A stretch of 64,000 nucleotides of DNA from contig NC_015164.1 of NCBI RefSeq assembly GCF_000190575.1, forward strand, positions 3,306,501-3,370,500, read 5' to 3'. Of the stretch, positions 27,682 to 35,640 are shown piece by piece. The first letter of the stretch is position 1; each line of letters starts with the position of its first letter. Both the position numbers and the translations under genes were made by a program. The notes below the pieces were generated by a model that made no database searches, had not been told where the DNA came from, and saw only the letters and a program-made list of their open reading frames with translations. The stretch is from Phocaeicola salanitronis DSM 18170. Lineage in GTDB: Bacteria > Bacteroidota > Bacteroidia > Bacteroidales > Bacteroidaceae.

Positions 27682-28845
27682 ATGACACTCGACAACCAAA
27701 TCAAGTACGGGAAACTGGTTCCCGTGATGCTTTGCTTCTTCGCCATGGGCTTTGTCGACCTGGTGGGCATCGCATCCAATTATGTGAAGGCGGACCTGGA
27801 CCTGAGCGATGCGGAAGCGAACATCTTCCCCTCGCTGGTGTTCTTCTGGTTCCTGATATTCTCGGTGCCTACGGGCGTGCTGATGAACCGCATCGGACGC
27901 AAGCGCACGGTGCTGCTCAGCCTTATCGTGACGTTCGCTTCATTGCTTCTTCCTTTGTTTGGCGACAGTTATGGCATCATGCTCTGCTCGTTCTCCCTGT
28001 TGGGCATCGGCAACGCCTTGATGCAGACCTCGCTCAACCCCTTGCTGAGCAACATCATCGCGGGCGACAAGCTGGCAAGTTCGCTCACCTTCGGGCAGTT
28101 TGTAAAGGCAATCGCCTCGTTCCTTGCCCCCTACATCGCCATGTGGGGAGCCACGCAGGCGATACCCGAGTTCGGTATGGGCTGGCGCGTGCTGTTCCCC
28201 GTCTACATGGCGGTGGCTGTCGTCGCCATCCTTTGGCTGGGAGCTACCCCGATAGAAGAGGAAGCGCCCGACAAGGCTTCCGGCTTTTCCAGTTGTCTGA
28301 AGCTGCTTGGCAGCCCGTTCATCCTGTTGTGTTTCTTGGGCATCATGTGCCACGTGGGCATCGATGTGGGCACCAACACCACGGCTCCCAAGATTCTGAT
28401 GGAACGCCTGGGCATGCCGCTCGATGATGCAGGATTCGCCACGAGTCTTTACTTCATCTTCCGAACGCTGGGCTGCCTTTCGGGGGCTGTCATTCTTCAG
28501 AAAGTGGCATCGAAACCTTTCCTGGGCATCAGCGTGGCATGTATGCTGGCGGCTATGGTGCTGCTGTTCGTTTCGACCGACCTGACGGTGATTTACATCG
28601 CCATTGCCCTTATCGGCTTCGGCAATTCGAACGTGTTCTCCATTGTCTTCTCGCAAGCCCTCCTGGCTGTGCCCGACAAGAAGAACGAGATTTCGGGCTT
28701 GATGATTATGGGTCTGTTCGGCGGCACGGTCTTCCCGTTGCTGATGGGTTTCGCCAGCGATGCCGTAGGCCAGAGCGGTGCCGTAGCGGTAATGACGGCA
28801 GGAGTGATTTATCTGATTATTTATATGTTTAAACTGAAGCGTTAG
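27682..28845 (+). CDS. MFS sugar transporter (FucP/GlcP-like)
   Basis: 387 residues, about 12 hydrophobic helices, with the MFS loop motif MNRIGRKRTVL between helices 2 and 3. Probably a proton symporter for the monosaccharide or disaccharide produced by the preceding hydrolases; the Bacteroides fructan locus has a similar MFS gene next to its fructokinase. 12 nt after the GH36 gene. GC content is visibly higher than in the shufflon region. Confidence 0.88.
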   Translation: MTLDNQIKYGKLVPVMLCFFAMGFVDLVGIASNYVKADLDLSDAEANIFPSLVFFWFLIFSVPTGVLMNRIGRKRTVLLSLIVTFASLLLPLFGDSYGIMLCSFSLLGIGNALMQTSLNPLLSNIIAGDKLASSLTFGQFVKAIASFLAPYIAMWGATQAIPEFGMGWRVLFPVYMAVAVVAILWLGATPIEEEAPDKASGFSSCLKLLGSPFILLCFLGIMCHVGIDVGTNTTAPKILMERLGMPLDDAGFATSLYFIFRTLGCLSGAVILQKVASKPFLGISVACMLAAMVLLFVSTDLTVIYIAIALIGFGNSNVFSIVFSQALLAVPDKKNEISGLMIMGLFGGTVFPLLMGFASDAVGQSGAVAVMTAGVIYLIIYMFKLKR

Positions 28846-28873
28846 TTTTTAAGTTCTTGAGTTTGTAAGTTTT

Positions 28874-28952
28874 GTAGGGGCGTATCGCATACGCCCGAAT
28901 ACGTCCACTAATCCACACGGATGCTTTCAGGGCGTATGCGATACGCCCCTAC
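28874..28952. repeat. Core of the 128-bp inverted-repeat element, copy C
   Basis: Hairpin GTAGGGGCGTATCGCATACG ... TGCGATACGCCCCTAC, with part of the right flank (TGACAAAATGC) kept. Lies between the transporter and fructokinase genes, so it probably sits inside their transcript. Confidence 0.8.
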
Positions 28953-28971
28953 ATGCAATTTGACAAAATGC

Positions 28972-29041
28972 TTAAGCTCAAGAACTCAAAAACTTAAAAA
29001 CTCAAAAACTTAAAAACTCAAAAACTTAAAAACTTAAAAGC
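28972..29041 (+). repeat. Tandem AACTTAAAAACTCAA repeat before the fructokinase start
   Basis: Several copies of a roughly 15-bp unit (ACTCAAAAACTTAAA) run right up to the ATG at 29043. An inverted stretch of the same type lies at 28847-28872, and a single copy precedes uxuA at about 10080-10105. Confidence 0.7.
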
Positions 29042-29042
29042 C

Positions 29043-29939
29043 ATGAACAATACAATCGTAGTAGGAATGGGCGAAGCATTGTGGGACATGCTGCCCGAAG
29101 GAAAGAAAATAGGCGGTGCGCCGGCAAACTTTGCGTATCACGTATCGCAGTTCGGACTGGACAGCCGCGTGGTGAGCGCGGTAGGCGAAGACGAGTTGGG
29201 CGTGGAGATTCTGAAGAATTTCCATGAAAAGAAACTGAATTGCATGATAGAGACCGTGCCCTATCCCACGGGTACGGTGCAGGTGGAACTGGACCGCAAC
29301 GGCGTGCCCTGTTACGACATCCGCGAAGGCGTGGCGTGGGACAACATCCCCTTCACTCCGGCACTGGAAGGGCTGGCGCGCCAGACCCGCGCCGTATGTT
29401 TCGGCTCGCTGGCACAGCGCAGCGTGGTGTCGCGCGAGACTATCAACCGCTTCTTGGATGTAATGCCCGACGGCGAGGGACAGTACAAGATATTCGACAT
29501 CAACCTGCGCCAGGGCTTCTATACCAAGGAAATCATCTGCGAGTCGATGCGCAAGTGCAACATCCTGAAGATAAACGACGAGGAGCTGGTCACCATCAGC
29601 CGCATGTTCGGCTATCCGGGCATCGACCTGCAGGACAAGTGCTGGATTCTCCTTGCCAAATACAACCTGCGGATGCTCATCCTGACCTGCGGCGTCAACG
29701 GCAGCTACGTCTTCACGCCGGGCGAGGTGTCGTTTGTAGAGACCCCGAAGGTGGAGGTTGCCGACACGGTAGGCGCAGGCGATTCGTTTACCGCGGCTTT
29801 CGTTGCCTCTATCCTGCGTGGCTTGCCCGTAAACGAGGCGCATCGGCTGGCGGTAGCCACTTCGGCATTCGTCTGCACCCAGAACGGCGCGATGCCCGTG
29901 CTGCCCCCGCGGCTGACGGAAGGACTCACCACAGAATAA
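29043..29939 (+). CDS. Fructokinase, PfkB/ribokinase family
   Basis: 298 residues. Phosphorylates fructose freed by the GH32 enzyme. Motifs: GEALWDMLPEGKKIGGAPANFAYHV split over the first 40 residues, and the C-terminal anion-hole and catalytic base motif VGAGDSFTAAF. This kinase sits next to the MFS and GH32 genes in the known Bacteroides fructose/fructan locus, which supports fructose as substrate rather than another sugar. Confidence 0.92.
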   Translation: MNNTIVVGMGEALWDMLPEGKKIGGAPANFAYHVSQFGLDSRVVSAVGEDELGVEILKNFHEKKLNCMIETVPYPTGTVQVELDRNGVPCYDIREGVAWDNIPFTPALEGLARQTRAVCFGSLAQRSVVSRETINRFLDVMPDGEGQYKIFDINLRQGFYTKEIICESMRKCNILKINDEELVTISRMFGYPGIDLQDKCWILLAKYNLRMLILTCGVNGSYVFTPGEVSFVETPKVEVADTVGAGDSFTAAFVASILRGLPVNEAHRLAVATSAFVCTQNGAMPVLPPRLTEGLTTE

Positions 29940-29943
29940 TAAG

Positions 29944-30019
29944 GAAACGCAGATTAGCGCAGATTCCCGCAGATTAAAAATAAAAAACAATCCGCGTGAA
30001 TCCGCGCCAATCTGCGTTG
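29944..30019. repeat. GCAGATT-type palindromic repeat, copy 4
   Basis: GAAACGCAGATTAGCGCAGA facing inverted units ending AATCTGCGTT. The outer units are conserved; the inner ones have drifted (CCGCGTGAATCCGCG). Confidence 0.8.
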
Positions 30020-30021
30020 AT

Positions 30022-30049
30022 GTAGAGACGATGTGCACATCGTCTCTAC
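30022..30049. repeat. 28-bp perfect palindrome, GTAGAGACG type
   Basis: GTAGAGACGATGTG followed by its exact complement. It has the same ends (GTARAGACG ... CGTCTYTAC) as the palindrome at 61692-61719, with a different centre. Abuts GCAGATT copy 4. Confidence 0.85.
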
Positions 30050-30160
30050 GATATTCAATATTTTTTATTTCATTTGCACGGTAAGTTAGAGGGAGAAAAC
30101 GGAAATTCCAAAAGAATTTGATAATTTTTTGTAGATTTGTCCGTATAAAATTTTGCGCCT

Positions 30161-30664
30161 ATGAAAACGATTCTCTTTTTATTATTATCGCTTGCCCTGC
30201 TTTCTTGCCAAGGAGGGAAAAAACAAAATGTTCAACCTGCAGATACGGTTAAGGAAGATGAATTTATAGCCAGCGTTTTATACACTGCACCTCCGTATTA
30301 TGTGATAGGCAAAGATACAATTTATAATTATGCTACAGACCCCATATTTCCTGTACATACTTCCGATCCCGAAAATCCGCTTTTATCGATAGACCTAAAG
30401 AATTATGTGCAAAAGAAGTTAGCCGATGTACACCTTGGTAAAGGAATAGTGGATGTTGCTTTCCTTATTGATAAAAAAGGATATGTCCGTCAGGTAATCA
30501 TTGAAAAATCGGCGGAAGAGAACGGTGCCAGTCCCGAAGTGGCTGTGCGTATGGACTCCATCGCCTGCAAAGTAATAGCCAATCTGCCCCGCTTCACCGC
30601 TCCGGCAACACGAAAGGGTAAGCCTGTGAATTTCTTAAAGAGGTGGACGGTACGGTTTGAGTGA
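30161..30664 (+). CDS. Lipoprotein with TonB C-terminal-like domain
   Basis: 167 residues. Lipobox at LALLSCQGG. The C-terminal half (KGIVDVAFLIDKKGYVRQVI, then a SIACKVIANLPRF-like stretch ending FTAPATRKGKPVNF) has the pattern of TonB C-terminal domains found in many small Bacteroidetes proteins. It lacks the TonB membrane anchor and Pro-rich spacer, so it is not an ordinary energy transducer. -7 box TAGATTTG at 30132-30139. Its position beside the sugar regulator may be chance. Confidence 0.7.
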   Translation: MKTILFLLLSLALLSCQGGKKQNVQPADTVKEDEFIASVLYTAPPYYVIGKDTIYNYATDPIFPVHTSDPENPLLSIDLKNYVQKKLADVHLGKGIVDVAFLIDKKGYVRQVIIEKSAEENGASPEVAVRMDSIACKVIANLPRFTAPATRKGKPVNFLKRWTVRFE

Positions 30665-30688
30665 CTGAAGCCATGCTTAGATAGTTTT

Positions 30689-30720
30689 GAAATGCGAGAA
30701 TCTGCGCTAATCTGCGTTTC
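30689..30720. repeat. GCAGATT-type repeat, half copy
   Basis: Only the inverted half is left (GAATCTGCGCTAATCTGCGT, ending at 30720), with a vestige GAAATGC in front. Lies between the lipoprotein and regulator genes. Confidence 0.65.
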
Positions 30721-30803
30721 AAAAAAAGCCTTCTGTGGTGAATTTGGCGGATTACGCGGAAATGCGTATCTTCGCATCGGTAAGAACTTAAACGGATGAT
30801 ACG

Positions 30804-33551
30804 ATGAGACACAACTGCATATCCTTGGTAAGCTTGTTTCTGCTGCTGGCGCTGTTGGCGGGATGCTCCGGACAGCAACGGCGGTACGTCATCGGCGTGT
30901 CGCAGTGCAGCGACGACGAGTGGCGCGAACAGATGAACAAGGAAATCACGCGCGAGGCGTTGTTTTACCCCGAGGCGGAAGTGGTGTTCCGCAGCGCGGG
31001 CGATGACAACAAGCGGCAGATACACGACATCGAACTGCTGATGCGCAACAAGGTGGACCTGCTGGTGGTGTCGCCCAACGAGGCGGATGCCATTACGCCG
31101 GTTATCGAGAAGGCATACAGCAAAGGGATTCCGGTGATATTGGTCGACCGGAAGATACATTCCAACCAATATACGGCGTATATCGGCGCCGACAATTATA
31201 CCATTGGTTACAACGTGGGCGAATACATCGCCTCGCGCCTGCAAGGCAAGGGACGGGTGGTGGAGGTGACGGGGCTGCGCGGCTCTACGCCTGCGGCGGA
31301 ACGCCACCGGGGTATGACGGACGCTTTGCGCGAGTATCCCGACATACGGGTGACGGCTTCGGTGGATGCCGGCTGGAGGCGCGACCGTGCGCGCCTGGTG
31401 TTCGACTCGCTCCTGACGCACGCTCCGGAGATAGACATGGTGTTTGCGCACAACGACCGCATGGCGGCGGGTGCCTACGAGGCGGCGGTGAAGTACGGGC
31501 GCGAGAAGGAAATGCTGTTTGTGGGCATCGACGCGCTGGCGGGCGAGGGATATGGTGTGGAGCAGGTGGCAAGCGGGCAGCTCGACGCCACCTTTATTTA
31601 TCCTACCGGCGGCGACCGGGTGATGCAGACGGCGATGGCTATCCTGACGGGGAAGCCTTACGAGCACGACGTTGCGCTCTCTTCGGCGTTGGTCAACAAG
31701 GGGAACGCGCGGGTGATGCGGATGCAGACTGGGCAAATCCGCCAGCTGGACGAGAAGATAGACATGCTGGACAAGCGGATAAACCATTTCCTTACCCGTT
31801 ACGCTTCGCAGCGCATCTTGCTGTACACGTGCGTGGTGATGCTGGCGTTGTTCGGCATCGCCCTGTTTGTCGCCGTGCGGGGCTTCTGGACAAAGAACCG
31901 GCTGAACGTGGAGTTGTCCGAGCAGAAGAAACAGCTGGAAGCGCAGCGCGACCAGCTTATCAGCCTTTCCAGGCAGCTGGAGGAGGCGACGCACGCCAAG
32001 CTGGCTTTCTTCACCAACGTGTCGCACGACTTCCGCACGCCGCTCACGCTGATCGCCGACCCTATTGACCAACTGGAGGCAAGCCGGAATTTGGACGGGC
32101 ACGAACGTTCCCTGCTCCGCATCGTGCATAAGAACGTGACGGTGCTGTTGCGCCTCGTCAATCAGATACTCGACTTCCGCAAGTTCGAGAGCGGCAAGCT
32201 GAAGATGTACCTTTCGGAGTTCGACATCGCCGGGGAGATGAACGAGTGGACCGAGGCTTTCCGCACGCTTTCCTATCGCAAGCATGTGCATTTCTCGGTG
32301 TCGGCTGCCCCTTCCGATGAGGGATATACGATGATAGCCGATGCCGGGAAGCTGGAGCGGATAACGTATAATCTGTTGTCGAACGCATTCAAGTTCACGC
32401 CCGAGAACGGACGGGTGGAGCTTGCCTTGTCGCAATTCGAGCACGGGGGGACACGCTGGCTGCGCTATCAGGTCTCGGATACCGGAGTGGGCATTTCCGC
32501 CGAGCACGTGCAGCACATCTTCGAGCGTTTTTACCAGATAGACGTGCATTATGCCGGTTCGGGCATCGGGCTGGCGTTGGTGAAGGCTTTCACCGAGATG
32601 CACGGCGGCACGGTGAAGGTGGATTCGGCAGAAGGCAAGGGCACCATCTTTACGGTGGAGATGCCGATGAAGCAGGCGGGCACGCTTGCCGAAGGGCTGG
32701 AGAAGCAGGCGGTTCCGGCAAGCCTGAAAGAGGGAGCGGTGCTTTCCGCCGGTCAGGGAACGGTGCAGGCGTCTCCGGAAGCGGGCGAAGACGACCGGCG
32801 TGAAACGGTATTGGTCATCGATGACAATCAGGATGTGCGCGACTATGTCAGGTTGCTGCTGGAGAGGGAATACCGGGTGCTGGAGGCCTCCAACGGGCAG
32901 GAAGGGCTTCAGCAGGCGATGAAATACGTGCCCGATGCCATTATCTGCGACGTGATGATGCCGGTGATGGACGGCATGGAGTGTTGCCGGAGGCTGAAGT
33001 CGGAAGTGCAGACCTCGCACATCCCGGTGATGATGCTCACCGCCTATACGATGGACGAGCAGAAGGTGCAGGGATACGAGTGTGGAGCGGATTCGTACAT
33101 CCTGAAACCTTTCAGTGCCAAGCTGCTGCAGGTGCGCCTGCGGAACCTGATAGATAACCGCCGCCGTCTGCAAAGCTTCTTTGCCGACCGTTCGGCTCTG
33201 AAACAGGAGTCAATCAGCGAGGTGGACAAGGGTTTTGTGGAGAAACTGCGCGAGTTGATTGAAGCCCGTTTGGGCAATGCAGGTTTGAGTGTGGAAGACT
33301 TGGGCGGAGAATTAGGACTGAGCCGTGTCCAGCTTTACCGGAAGTCTAAAGCGTTGACCGGTTACTCGCCCAACGAACTGCTCCGCATCGCGCGGTTGAA
33401 ACGTGCAGCTTCGTTGCTGGCTTCTACCGACAAGACCATCGCTGAAATAACGTATGAAGTAGGTTTCAGCGCGCCTTCGTATTTCACCAAGTGCTATAAA
33501 GACTACTTCGGCGAAAGCCCTACCGATTTTTTGAAGCGAATGAAGGAGTAA
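30804..33551 (+). CDS. Hybrid two-component regulator with periplasmic sugar-binding sensor
   Basis: 915 residues, the one-protein sensor-regulator type of Bacteroides sugar loci. Domains: N-terminal membrane signal with a Cys in lipobox-like context (LLAGC21), LacI/ribose-binding-type periplasmic domain (about 28-315), transmembrane helix (about 337-360), coiled coil, HisKA with H408 in VSHDFRTPLT, HATPase with N527 and DTGVGIS, receiver with D716 in IICDVMMPVMDG, AraC HTH (about 815-912). The architecture is that of the B. thetaiotaomicron fructose sensor BT1754, so fructose is the likely signal; targets should be the GH32-GH36-MFS-kinase genes. Confidence 0.93.
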   Translation: MRHNCISLVSLFLLLALLAGCSGQQRRYVIGVSQCSDDEWREQMNKEITREALFYPEAEVVFRSAGDDNKRQIHDIELLMRNKVDLLVVSPNEADAITPVIEKAYSKGIPVILVDRKIHSNQYTAYIGADNYTIGYNVGEYIASRLQGKGRVVEVTGLRGSTPAAERHRGMTDALREYPDIRVTASVDAGWRRDRARLVFDSLLTHAPEIDMVFAHNDRMAAGAYEAAVKYGREKEMLFVGIDALAGEGYGVEQVASGQLDATFIYPTGGDRVMQTAMAILTGKPYEHDVALSSALVNKGNARVMRMQTGQIRQLDEKIDMLDKRINHFLTRYASQRILLYTCVVMLALFGIALFVAVRGFWTKNRLNVELSEQKKQLEAQRDQLISLSRQLEEATHAKLAFFTNVSHDFRTPLTLIADPIDQLEASRNLDGHERSLLRIVHKNVTVLLRLVNQILDFRKFESGKLKMYLSEFDIAGEMNEWTEAFRTLSYRKHVHFSVSAAPSDEGYTMIADAGKLERITYNLLSNAFKFTPENGRVELALSQFEHGGTRWLRYQVSDTGVGISAEHVQHIFERFYQIDVHYAGSGIGLALVKAFTEMHGGTVKVDSAEGKGTIFTVEMPMKQAGTLAEGLEKQAVPASLKEGAVLSAGQGTVQASPEAGEDDRRETVLVIDDNQDVRDYVRLLLEREYRVLEASNGQEGLQQAMKYVPDAIICDVMMPVMDGMECCRRLKSEVQTSHIPVMMLTAYTMDEQKVQGYECGADSYILKPFSAKLLQVRLRNLIDNRRRLQSFFADRSALKQESISEVDKGFVEKLRELIEARLGNAGLSVEDLGGELGLSRVQLYRKSKALTGYSPNELLRIARLKRAASLLASTDKTIAEITYEVGFSAPSYFTKCYKDYFGESPTDFLKRMKE

Positions 33552-33646
33552 GTCAGAAGGATGCGTTATGCCGGAATGTATTGGTTTATTCCACAAAAAT
33601 ATGTAAGTTTGCTTCCTGTAAATTATCATCTTATTATAAGCTAATT

Positions 33647-34405
33647 ATGAGTACTTGCAATAACATGAATGCACATTGGCTGTCAGCAGACAAAGACCCG
33701 ATGGGGCAGGCCATATATGACTATTACCAGACCGGACGGGCAGAAAAGCTCCGGGTATTTTCATCCCAGTTTGACGAAGACGAACTGCCTGTAAGCGGCC
33801 TGTTCCGCACGTTCGAACAGATGCCGCCCTTAGAGCAAACGGCACTGCGCATGGCGCAAGGGAAAATTCTGGATGTAGGAGCAGGAAGCGGATGCCATTC
33901 ATGGGCGCTGAAAGGGCTGGGAAAAGAAAGCGTAGCCATCGACATATCCCCCTTGTCGGTAGAAGTCATGCAAAAACGGGGATTAAACGCACATCTGGCA
34001 AATGTGTTCGACGAGCGGTTCGCCGGACAATTCGACACCATACTGATGCTGATGAACGGCTCGGGCATTATCGGGAAATTAAAGAATATGCCCGCATTCT
34101 TCACACGCGTCAGGCAGCTTTTGGCACCGGGAGGATGCATCCTGATGGATTCCAGCGACTTGCGCTATCTGTATGAGGAAGAAGACGGAAGCTATATGAT
34201 TGACCTTGCCGCAAACTATTACGGAGAAGTCGACTTCCAGATGCAATACGGAAAGACAAAAGGAGAATCTTTCGATTGGCTCTACATTGATTTTGATACC
34301 CTTTCGGCGTATGCTTCACAATATGGATTCCGGACCGAAAAGGTGCAAGAAGGCAGGCATTACGACTATCTTGCCCGGTTGACTTATATGTCGAAAGACG
34401 CATAA
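33647..34405 (+). CDS. SAM-dependent class I methyltransferase
   Basis: 252 residues from the ATG at 33647 (MSTCNNMNAHWLSADKDPMG); the longer frame begins in AT-rich non-coding sequence. Motif I is ILDVGAGSGCHSWAL, then VAIDISPLSVEVM for motif II and FDTILMLMNGSGIIG for motif IV. The substrate is not evident; the order resembles small-molecule or ubiquinone/BioC-like methyltransferases. It stands alone between the sugar regulator and argR. Confidence 0.8.
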   Translation: MSTCNNMNAHWLSADKDPMGQAIYDYYQTGRAEKLRVFSSQFDEDELPVSGLFRTFEQMPPLEQTALRMAQGKILDVGAGSGCHSWALKGLGKESVAIDISPLSVEVMQKRGLNAHLANVFDERFAGQFDTILMLMNGSGIIGKLKNMPAFFTRVRQLLAPGGCILMDSSDLRYLYEEEDGSYMIDLAANYYGEVDFQMQYGKTKGESFDWLYIDFDTLSAYASQYGFRTEKVQEGRHYDYLARLTYMSKDA

Positions 34406-34519
34406 TCATTCATTCAAGCAAGAGGAAATACAATATTTTTAATAAAAATAGTCGGGAGGTTGTATATTGTTTCAATATTATCTGTATCTTTGCACCGAAA
34501 TGAAGAATAAATATACACG

Positions 34520-34999
34520 ATGAAAAGCAAGAACAACAGACTCGATTCCATCAAGATGATTATCTCCAGCAAAGAAATCGGAAGCCAGGGAGAACTTTTG
34601 GCAGAGTTGGAAAAAGAAGGTTTCCAGCTTACCCAAGCCACGCTTTCACGCGACCTGAAACAGCTGAAAGTGGCAAAAGCGGCAAGCATGAATGGCAACT
34701 ATGTGTATGTTTTGCCCAACAACACCATGTATAAGCGTATCACCGAGCCGCAAAGCGCATCTGAAATGTTACGCCATACGGGCTTCATATCCATTGAATT
34801 CTCCGGAAACATCGCCGTCATCAAAACACGGCCGGGATATGCCAGCAGCCTTGCCTATGACATCGACAACAATCATTTTCATGAAATCATCGGTACGATT
34901 GCGGGAGACGACACTATCCTATTGGTCTTGCGGGAAGGGATAACGCGCACAAATGTGAAGCAAGCCCTCGAAAACGTGATTACGAACATCAACCAATAA
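34520..34999 (+). CDS. argR: Arginine repressor
   Basis: 159 residues. N-terminal winged helix (IKMIISSKEIGSQGELLAEL, then TQATLSRDLKQLKVAK, the SRD motif contacting DNA) and a C-terminal arginine-binding hexamerisation domain (VIKTRPGYASSLAYDIDN, GTIAGDDTILLVLR). It probably represses the arginine cluster that starts 26 nt downstream and itself. A -7 box TATCTTTG lies at 34485-34492. Confidence 0.95.
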   Translation: MKSKNNRLDSIKMIISSKEIGSQGELLAELEKEGFQLTQATLSRDLKQLKVAKAASMNGNYVYVLPNNTMYKRITEPQSASEMLRHTGFISIEFSGNIAVIKTRPGYASSLAYDIDNNHFHEIIGTIAGDDTILLVLREGITRTNVKQALENVITNINQ

Positions 35000-35025
35000 C
35001 ATATAAAGAATAAGGACAAAGACAA

Positions 35026-35592
35026 ATGGACTCAAAACAAATAGACGTAATGGTGGCAGATGCTTCGCACGAAGCATACGTAGACACAATTCTGGAAACC
35101 ATCCGGGAAGCTGCCAAAGTGCGGGGCACAGGCATTGCCGAACGTACGCACGAATATGTCGCAACCAAAATGAAAGAAGGCAAAGCCATCATTGCCCTTT
35201 GCGGGGATGAATTTGCAGGCTTTACTTACATCGAATCATGGGGAAACAAGGAGTATGTAGCCACTTCGGGCTTGATTGTCCACCCTAAATACCGCGGATG
35301 CGGACTTGCCAAACGAATCAAACACGCTTCGTTTACGTTGGCACGCCTGCGCTGGCCCAAAGCCAAGATATTCAGCCTGACCTCAGGGGCAGCTGTCATG
35401 AAAATGAACACCGAATTGGGATATGTACCGGTAACATTCAACGAACTGACCGATGACGAAGCGTTCTGGAAAGGATGCGAAGGATGCATCAACCACGAGA
35501 TACTGATGGCAAAAAACCGCAAGTTCTGCATCTGCACGGCCATGTTATACGACCCGGCACTGCATACAGACGATGAACATACAAACTTCTGA
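35026..35592 (+). CDS. GNAT-family N-acyltransferase in the arginine cluster
   Basis: 188 residues. The GNAT fold is visible: ALCGDEFAGFTYIESW as the core strand pair, then VHPKYRGCGLAKRIK (the R/QxxGxG/A acyl-CoA loop). Its place between argR and argG fits the first step of the pathway, acylation of glutamate. Bacteroides use succinylated arginine intermediates, and I recall that a GNAT at this place in B. thetaiotaomicron (BT3761) was proposed as N-succinylglutamate synthase; that link is from memory. Confidence 0.75.
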   Translation: MDSKQIDVMVADASHEAYVDTILETIREAAKVRGTGIAERTHEYVATKMKEGKAIIALCGDEFAGFTYIESWGNKEYVATSGLIVHPKYRGCGLAKRIKHASFTLARLRWPKAKIFSLTSGAAVMKMNTELGYVPVTFNELTDDEAFWKGCEGCINHEILMAKNRKFCICTAMLYDPALHTDDEHTNF

Positions 35593-35640
35593 CAAATGAA
35601 GAATTAAGAATGAAGAATTACACATAATAAATATAGCCTT

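Noticed and set aside
27732..28427. Out-of-frame 231-codon ORF inside the MFS gene
   Set aside because: The transporter frame shows twelve hydrophobic helices; the other frame is Arg/His-rich without features.
30594..33173. 859-codon minus-strand frame opposite the hybrid sensor gene
   Set aside because: The plus strand encodes a full hybrid regulator with all catalytic residues. The antisense frame is His/Gln/Arg-rich with no domain and arises from the high GC content at third positions.
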